Positions 57,391-64,000 of a stretch of 64,000 bases of DNA are shown in pieces. Origin of the DNA: Primulina eburnea (taxonomy: Eukaryota; Streptophyta; Magnoliopsida; Lamiales; Gesneriaceae); assembly GCF_022965805.1 (NCBI RefSeq), contig NC_133108.1, positions 22,039,545 through 22,103,544 on the forward strand, read 5' to 3'. A program made the position numbers and the translations under genes. Below the pieces are notes generated by a model. That model searched no databases. It was given only the letters and a program-made list of their open reading frames with translations, and was not told where the DNA came from. Positions within the stretch are counted from its first letter, which is position 1. Each line of letters opens with the position of its first letter.

Positions 57391-59760
57391 TGTAGAACCC
57401 GAAAATCAGATTACGTATAAGCCATGCATAATTTCTATTATAAAAAAAATGAATTTTTATGAATATCTGAAGTGTTTGATTTATTTTAAAGATATATGCA
57501 TAGTTTTATCTTTTCAGGATAAATACGCGAGGCCGGACAGAGTTTGGAGATTAGAGATAAGATTAATAATAATAAAGACATTCCTAAATTTAATTTAAGT
57601 CAAGGTATAAGTTAATTTAAAGAAATAGGATGTTTAAGGATTTATTAAAATTAAGTGGAGCTAAGCTAGTAAATAATTATTTAGGTTAATATTTAATTAA
57701 AGCTTAAATTAAAATGGATAAAAATTAATCTAAGTATAATATATTCAAGGAATTAATCATAGCATTTGAATGTTTAAATTTGAGGACATGAATGCCATGC
57801 AATAATCTATCCTAAATTTAATGTGTAAATTCACTAAAATATATAATGAGAGTGCTAAACTTCAAGCAATTAAAATACAAGAATTAAACAATAAAATACC
57901 ATGCAAATTAGTAATAATTTTGAATCCAACATTTAAAATATTTGAAATGGTTAATAACTTCCCATTCAAAGCATTTCTAAATGGACATTTAGGTGAAGTT
58001 AGTTCCTCATTCTAATTCTCTAATGGGTAGTAAATTCAAATACCTTAATTCATATAATTTCCCTCAACTTATTAGACTATGAAATGAGCTTGAATGTATT
58101 GCAAGAATTTGAAAGGCATGCAACGGCCAATAGGGGAGAAAGCATTCAAATGTTATTCAAAGCTTTCACTTGTAACCTTCCACCTAAATGCATTTTATGG
58201 CTTCTTTAACACCCTTGTAACCATCATCTTCCTTACATAACATACCTACATCCTTTATACACGAAAATATCAGAAGCAATAAACTACTGAATCGTGAATT
58301 AACAACAAGAAAAGAGGAAAAACCCACGGCAGCTAGTATTGAGAAGCAATTCGAAAAAAAAAACAAGACATTCACCTCCTTGACTTGTAACTCCCACCTT
58401 AATGCTTATAATGACACCTTTAACACCTCCTATAACACTCCTCTTCATTGCCTAGCAAACCCACACCTTCATTTTCGAAATACATCAGATAGTAGGCTAC
58501 TGAATTCGAGAGAACAACAGCACAAGAACAATAAGGAAAAGCCAACTCCGATCCCGTCGCGTCGTATTGTCGTTTTGATTTGTTTTTCTTCAAAACAAAT
58601 TCCAGGCATGTATATGTTGTTTCTTTGCTCTTCAATCAAGTCCTATAAATATTTTTAACATTATATGTTCAAGATTCGTGTGGCAAAAAACGAAAAATGA
58701 CAGCAACATCCAAGCAAAAAATCTGCACAGAATTTCTTGGCTCTCTTGTTTTCCACTTCACGGTTTGGTGTGTTTTTGGTTGCTTACAGGGAGTTGCTCG
58801 GTTCCAGGCACACATGGCTGCTACTAGGCATGAATTAGAGTGTGTTAGAGTGTTATTGGTTCATTAGTTTACATCCATACACGCACAAACAAAGTAATGA
58901 CAGCAACTTTTACTTAAGTGCAGAATTTGAGTCCAAGGTTTTATCATTTGGTGGTTTAAGGTGAGAGTTCGAATCATGGCTGTCCTAGGGACTGTAGCCA
59001 TGGTTAGAACCCTTCTATACTATGTCTAGGACGTGACCAAGGTGTCCTTTCAAGGTTTGGTTCATGGTTCCCTCAAAATTTTTAAACAACAACACAAGTG
59101 CATAATTCGAATTTTCCCTTTCCTATGCTAGTGTGTTTTCGCTTTTGGGGTGTGGTTTGGTTTGTGTTTTGCTTCTAGCCCTTAGCCATGGTCCAAGCCA
59201 TGCCTTAGGATGTGGGCAAAAGTCCTTGGGAGGTGGTTCAAGCCCTTGGTCAATAAATTTCAGAGTTTACACCACAAACGCACAAGTTGCCACTGCTGGT
59301 TTTTTTTTTGACAACAACTTTCATCTTCGGTTTTGAGGTTGGTTTGAGTTCTTTGTTGGCTTTTAGCCCATGGCCTTTGACTGGACACTACCCTAATGAG
59401 TTAGGAAAGTCATGTTTTTGGCCTTTTGTGATTTGGTCGAGTTTAGAGGTCATACGAGAATTTACGGCGAAAGGTGCCAAAATGACTCTCGAAAGAGTGT
59501 TTTATGTTTTTGGATTCCTTTCACCTATTTTCGTTTTTACAGTTATTATGCATATTTTTTTAGTAGGTTTGGGGTATTTTAATCATAGTTAAACGTCGGT
59601 TTAATGTTGGTTCGGGTTGGTACAAAGTCATGGTTAAAAGTCAAGTTATTGGTTCTAATCGTCTCGTTTTTGGTTTTATTTTTAAGTTTTTGTCAAGTTA
59701 AGATTTATTTCATGTGTCACATATTAGTAGTAAGTCGCAGCAAGCCTGGGAGCGATCCAA
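57391..59760 (+). mobile_element. Second LTR of long-LTR element, 3' truncated
   Basis: Matches 51539-53907 closely and stops at GGGAGCGATCCAA, losing about 830 bp of the LTR. About six bases (AAGTTA) separate it from the duplicated internal segment. Confidence 0.88.
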
Positions 59761-59766
59761 AAGTTA

Positions 59767-60250
59767 TTATGCATGTAGGGTACTTTTGAAATTGGACATG
59801 TCTAAGAATTCGAATATGGGGCTTTATGAGAGGTTGAAAATGATTTGACTATATTAATTTTTAGATCAGTAGTGTTGATGTCCTCCTTATGGGTTATAAG
59901 TTAATCTTAAAAATTATGAATGCTTTTGAGACTTGTAGAATTTCTAAGAAATTATTAATGGTTCTTGGTTGCTAGTCGAGTAAATTTTTGAGAAGTTCAT
60001 ATAAGCAATAGAGATTCGAAGACTACGACAATCTTTAGGATTATAAATGTACAATTTGAGAATTTTAAGTACCTATGGAAATGTAAGATTAATTATGAGA
60101 ATTTATTTAGGATACATGCTCTACCTACTTAGAGTTAAGGAAGGAATTGCATGAATTGAGAATTTTAGGGACCTGATTGTAATAACTAATAATTTGAGGA
60201 CCTAAGTGCAAAAAATATATATTAAGGGATTATTTTCGAATTTACCAAAT
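59767..60250 (+). repeat. Second copy of internal segment (duplicate of 54950-55433)
   Basis: Starts TTATGCATGTAGGGTAC and follows the first internal copy to CGAATTTACCAAAT, with a few substitutions and one short A-run difference. It then joins the CRM gag directly. Confidence 0.88.
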
Positions 60251-60416
60251 CCCTAGGCTTAGGTTTACCCCCACTAACACTAACCTCAAGTTTATCCAAC
60301 CTCTCATGCAACGACTCCATTTGGGTCGTCATCACCCTACTAAAATCCCCAAACAACGCATCTATTTGGGCCTTAGACAACCCCGAATTCGAACTACCTC
60401 CTACCTCCCTCTCCAT
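60251..60416 (-). pseudogene. CRM-like Gag, N-terminal fragment
   Basis: ATG at 60416; reads MEREVGGSSNSGLSK, then QIDALFGDFSRVMTTQMESL and LDKLEVSVSGGKPKPRD, a coiled-coil-like Gag start. The frame meets the piece beginning at 51538 without a visible gap, so the insertion removed little or nothing of gag. Codons after GAT come from the inserted element. Confidence 0.85.
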
Positions 60417-61006
60417 TTAATGTCAAATTTGTACCTGCAAGAAAAGGTTAGTAGAAATAAAATAATCATCACCCAAATGCTCACGGTCACTCCAAAGAAA
60501 TTCACTCGTCTTTTCTCACAATTTTGTTTGCTCACAACAAATACTCACCGTTCACTCCAAAGAAAAGTCACTCGCACTCAAGTGTATCACTCAAATTTTG
60601 AAAGCTCTCTTGGAAGTGCTCAAGCTTTGTATTCTGGGTATATCAAACAATCAAGGTTCAAACTTGTGAACAAATGCGACCGACTCACTTGGACTGTGTA
60701 GACAAGAAATTCGAATATAGGGAATATTTTTTTTTTTGACTGTGAGAGACAATTGAATATGACTCTGTAAAGGGAATAGAACAATATACCAAAACAATTG
60801 TGTAGGCAAATTTTCGAAATTTTGTACTCTTTTTTTTTTAGGCTGAGTACAACTCGAAAATCCCAAAAAAATGAAGAAAATCGACCTAATTTTCGAGAAA
60901 CACTGTTTCACGAAAATTGAATAACGATAGGATCTGAAAACGATTGAAAAAAAAAACACATATCTGAAATTTAACAAGATACCTTACTTGATTTCAATAA
61001 ACCTAT
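60417..61006 (-). other. CRM-like element 5' leader
   Basis: About 590 bp between gag and the primer site. It contains A/T homopolymers (60728, 60830, 60948) and no conserved protein. Confidence 0.65.
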
Positions 61007-61018
61007 GCTCTGATACCA
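61007..61018 (-). other. Primer-binding site of CRM-like element
   Basis: Minus strand TGGTATCAGAGC, initiator tRNA-Met type, two bases from the 5' LTR end at 61021. Confidence 0.92.
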
Positions 61019-61020
61019 AA

Positions 61021-61940
61021 TGATGTGAATCTTTGTACGAATAAATAGCAAACACGATTAAACAATCGCACCCTGTATTTAATTACGATAATAAGACTCG
61101 TGTGTTTTCCCGATCTTTTGAATCAAGTAATTTGATGTGTTATTCACCTTTAAACTAGAAAAGTTTAGCAACAAATAAACACGAGAATAACAATCGAAAT
61201 TTGATACGAACCTTCGAAAAACGACGCCTACGACAATCCGCACAAGCACGATCGACAAACGCCACAAAGTTATAAACTTTGATAAGTTTGATTTAATTTG
61301 ACAAAGCGAAAGCCTTGAAAAGTTGAGATTAAAATCTCACAAGTTTGATAAAACTCAAAATAATATGTATATTGTGTGTAAATTTTCGTCCAATATATGT
61401 CTTATATCAAAAGATAACAAGGATCTAGTTTCCTAACAAAATAAAACTCTAAATAAGGTAATTTTTCTCGGCCAAAACTCTAGGACACGGACCCCGTGTG
61501 TGCCTCCATGTCCGGGTCCATGTACACTCGGGTATAAACCTCAGCTAGAAGCAAAGGACACGGACCCCGTGCTCACCTCCGCGTACGGGTCCGTGTAGAC
61601 ACTGTCTTCGCCAATATAGTAGGGCACGGACCCCGTGCCTGGGTCCGTCTTTAGGTCTGTGTAGGCTCTGTAGTTGCTCATCTCGGAGTGTAAAGGGAAC
61701 GGACCCCGTGTGCAGGTCCGTTTCGGGGTCCGTGCAGACTCGGCCGATGCACACAATGCTTGAATCATGTTCCTTTGGCCTCCACACGCACTCCCATGCA
61801 TCACGATCCCTTCATGCTTGCTCATGACTCCCTGTAGTGCCTCCTTGAACTTCTTTAGTCGTCCCCTCGTGACTGGTCCTTCCGGCAACTGCATCGGATC
61901 CCATGCTTTCCTTTGAGCTTGACCGTCCGTGTTTGCATCA
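61021..61940 (-). mobile_element. 5' LTR of CRM-like element (920 bp)
   Basis: Same length and ends as 27612-28531, about 98% identical by eye. GGTTG follows at 61941. It carries a copy of the pol 3' end (open frame ending at 61541) only because the frame overlaps the LTR; this copy is not a gene. Palindrome array at 61481-61742. Confidence 0.92.
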
Positions 61941-61945
61941 GGTTG

Positions 61946-62976
61946 GGTACAGTTGCGACACATATAGGAGTCAGTGCATTGTAGTCGGGGATTCACCGCT
62001 CACCTATGGGTGTGGATATCCTATATGATCTAATGAAATAATAGTGCATGGAATATCTGGCCAGAGTATGAGATGTATATTGGAGAAGGAGTTATCTAAT
62101 AGTACACGCGATGCCACTATTATAGTTATCACATAGTTATCGAATTAATATGCAACCCTCGATGAACCAATGGTTGCAGATTCGATCGGGATATATGAGA
62201 TGAAGGGACCGTACTGTATGCTAATCATAATCTACTGGTTCTTGCAGGCACTATCAGTGATACCTAGTGGATCATGGGCGATGCTACTAGACGCTCTTAC
62301 CATGATCCGATAGGTGCAATCAGAAATGAGTTCTGACATTTTTTATCAAGGTGTTGATGAAAAGAATGGGGCTAACTAGGGTAAGCTCGAATAAATGATT
62401 ATGTCCTGAATCACAAAGAGTTGTGAACCCACGGCTAGATGTATCCCTGAACCATTGAGGGTCACACAAGCACTGGATCGTTTGTTCCCGTTGAGAGAAT
62501 AAATTGAAGGAGTTGAATTTATATTATGATATAGTAAATTCAAAGATTTGAATTTATGATAATTAAATTTTGAGAAAATAAATTCAAAGAGTTGAATTTA
62601 TGAGATACTAAATTCAAGAAGTGGAATTTATGAAAAATGGAGGTGATAAAATTCAAGGAGTTGAAATTATAATTTAAATATTAAATTCAAATGTTGAATT
62701 TATAATGTATTTAATTTATTAAGCTCAAAGGTTGAGTTTATTAAATATTAAATTAAATATGACGGGAGGTATGTTTAATGAGCTTGTAGGAGTACAAGTC
62801 CAACATACTAAATAATTAAAGTTATTAATGGACTTTGATTTATTAATTAAACTAGTTGGACTAGCGCCCAATTAATTAATCAAGCCCATTAATGTTAATT
62901 ATGATAATTAGGTCATGAAAATTTCCTTTTAAGAAAAAGTTTGGCCTACAAGAAATGGCCTCCACCAATCTCAAAA
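61946..62976 (+). mobile_element. Copia LTR, plus orientation, right part
   Basis: Continues the LTR begun at 27067 (GGGTACAGTTGCGACACATA onward) and matches the reverse complement of about 20960 down to 19940. Contains degenerate AAATTCAAGGAGTTGAATTT repeats (62500-62760). It is cut by copia element 3 near 62977, so the LTR end is not in the window. Confidence 0.82.
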
Positions 62977-63172
62977 TGTGATTCACGAGAGTTGCATCAA
63001 TTATTCCTCGAAAGAAATATTGAGATTGTTGTGAATAGTAGAGAATATAGAGAAGAGAAAATGATTTTGTGTGCTTTATTCATCATTGGAGACCCCTATT
63101 TATAGAGTAGATTTACAGAACTTGAATATGTAACAATATCATAATCATCTATAATATCTTTTCTATAATACT
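62977..63172 (-). mobile_element. Probable 3' LTR of copia element 3 (about 195 bp)
   Basis: Lies between the copia LTR and a purine tract (minus-strand TAAGGGGGAGT, about 63172-63182). Left end TGTGATTCACG gives a minus-strand end CGTGAATCACA. The minus-strand start reads TATTATAG rather than TG, perhaps mutated. The size fits small-LTR copia families. Boundaries are approximate. Confidence 0.6.
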
Positions 63173-63326
63173 CCCCCTTAGATGATTATCGACTCATTAA
63201 ATTACTTCTAAGAGATGTGGGAGTTCAAATGCTGCCTCGTTAAAACCTTGTCAGTAAAAACCCAATGGGAAAACCTGAACGAAGGAAAAAGAGTACAACA
63301 ATAGATACTCCCCCTGATCTCAATTA

Positions 63327-64000
63327 TCAGAGATCCTTCAACTGATGCATCCCTATCTTGTGCACCAATTTCTTGAATGTTGAAGTTGGTAATGCCTTTG
63401 TAAATAAGTCAGCTACATTGTCGCTTGAGCGAATTTAATGGATGTCAATATCAGCATTTTCTTGAAGCTCGTGTGTATAGAAAAACTTTGGTGAAATATG
63501 CTTTGTTCTGTCACCTTTGATGTAGCCTCCTTTTAACTGCGCAATGCAAGCAGTATTATCTTCGAATATTACTGTTGGGTCATCTTTGGCTGTTGGGAGT
63601 CCACATGATTCTTGAATATGTTGTGTCATAGATCTCAACCACACACACTCCCGACTTGCTTCATGCATTGCAATGATCTCAGAGTGATTTGAAGACGCTG
63701 TTAAAGATTGCTTCACCGACTTCCATGATATAGTAGTGTCTCCTTGTGTAAACACAAAACCTGTCTGAGATTTAGCTTTATGTGGATCAGAAAGATATCT
63801 TGCATCTGCATATCCGACTAAAGGAGACTTTGATTTTGTCGAATAAAATAATCCCATATCAATTGTACCCCGAAGGTAACGAAATATGTGTTTTACACCA
63901 TTCCAATGTCTTCGGGTTGGACATGAGTTATATCTCTCTAAAAGATTAACAGAAAATGATATATCTGGGCGAGTACAATTTGCGAGATATGACAGTGCAC
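63327..64000 (-). pseudogene. Copia element 3 Pol: end of reverse transcriptase and RNase H (cut by window edge)
   Basis: From the edge: ALSYLANCTRPDISFSVNLL and HWNGVKHIFRYLRGTIDMGL (RT/connection). RNase H follows: GYADARYLSDPHKAKSQTGF, SWKSVKQSLTASSNHSEI, FEDNTACIAQLKGGYIKGDR and TKHISPKFFYTHELQ. A TAA at 63435-63437 breaks the frame, then IRSSDNVADLFTKALP and KLVHKIGMHQLKDL continue in frame to the normal stop at 63327. The stop sits where Gln (CAA) is common, so it is a likely single transition. The rest of the element is to the right of the window. Confidence 0.88.

Larger units (their letters stand above)
51539..60250 (+). mobile_element. Long-LTR non-coding gypsy-type element, rearranged
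   Basis: Layout: LTR 51539-54739 (3201 bp, TGTAGAACCCG to GGGCCTTTACA), primer site 54742-54753, internal 54740-57390, purine tract (AAGGAGGGTAGAG), second LTR 57391-59760 truncated at its 3' end, then 59767-60250, a copy of internal sequence 54950-55433. The left edge abuts TCATC in CRM gag. The right edge stops in mid-internal sequence and is followed directly by ATC-CCTAGG of the gag, the remnant expected of TCATC. No element proteins are encoded, so it is a large non-autonomous derivative; LTR length and the purine-tract context resemble Tekay/Del elements (inference). Confidence 0.85.
27612..61940 (-). mobile_element. CRM-like Ty3/gypsy element with nested insertions (34.3 kb span)
   Basis: Two 920-bp LTRs (27612-28531 and 61021-61940) with TGATG...CATCA ends are flanked by GGTTG duplications (27607-27611, 61941-61945). 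The element's own sequence is about 7.1 kb: LTR, pol, protease and gag at 27612-32836, a gag piece at 51430-51538, and gag start, leader and LTR at 60251-61940. The rest is nested: gypsy element 3 (32837-51424) and a long-LTR element (51539-60250). LTRs starting TGATG and a pol frame that runs into the 3' LTR are features I associate with the CRM centromeric chromovirus clade; that assignment is inference. Stops and a frameshift make it defective. Confidence 0.85.

Noticed and set aside
61541..61996. 151-codon minus-strand frame ending in the CRM 5' LTR
   Set aside because: It is the LTR copy of the pol 3' end. It has no gene start, and upstream of the LTR the frame runs into unrelated copia LTR sequence.

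Overview
This is repeat-packed plant nuclear DNA, probably a eudicot. Every long coding stretch belongs to a transposable element: Ty3/gypsy and Ty1/copia LTR retrotransposons, one Mutator-like (MULE) DNA transposon of the FAR1-related type, and one small hAT-like element. I see no host gene with confidence, and no rRNA, tRNA or CRISPR. A degenerate ORF at 18.0-19.4 kb resembles a repeated protein family that I recall, unchecked, from Gesneriaceae/Lamiales assemblies, so that order is a weak guess. A CRM-like (centromeric-type) gypsy element and the depth of nesting fit pericentromeric heterochromatin.

Left third (1-19.5 kb). The 5' end of a minus-strand gypsy element (gag, primer-binding site, LTR; 1-1714) lies in a fragment of a long gypsy LTR family (1715-3348). 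A hAT-like element (3411-5826) contains a solo LTR (3502-5297). A 3.4-kb solo LTR of the long-LTR family (5991-16949, target duplication CACAG) was hit twice. One hit is a complete 6-kb MULE (6569-12594, 9-bp duplication), which carries a decayed transposase gene and a second, convergent gene with an RNase H1 N-terminal/viroplasmin-type domain. The other is a solo LTR (14730-16236, duplication GTAGG) related to the element at 1-1714.

Middle and right (19.5-64 kb). A decayed minus-strand copia element (19533-26770) is followed by a copia LTR of the same family in the opposite orientation, starting at 27067. That LTR is split by a CRM-like gypsy element spanning 27612-61940 (duplication GGTTG). 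Inside the CRM gag sit a chromovirus-type gypsy element (32837-51424, duplication TCTAC) and, about 110 bp further on, a non-coding long-LTR element (51539-60250) with an abnormal LTR-internal-LTR-internal layout. The gypsy element at 32837-51424 is itself split by a copia element (36231-46073, duplication CTTTG). This gives four nested levels: copia LTR, CRM, gypsy, copia. The window ends in a third copia family (62977-64000).

The interrupted reading frames rejoin cleanly once inserts and duplicated target sites are ignored, and related copies elsewhere in the window show the unoccupied sites, so the nesting order is well supported. Nearly all element proteins now carry stops or one-base frame breaks. 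The best leads are the two-gene MULE, the palindromic CpG-rich arrays in the U3 part of three gypsy LTR families, the abnormal element at 51539-60250, a repeated motif in copia leaders, and a nonsense codon shared by two copia elements.
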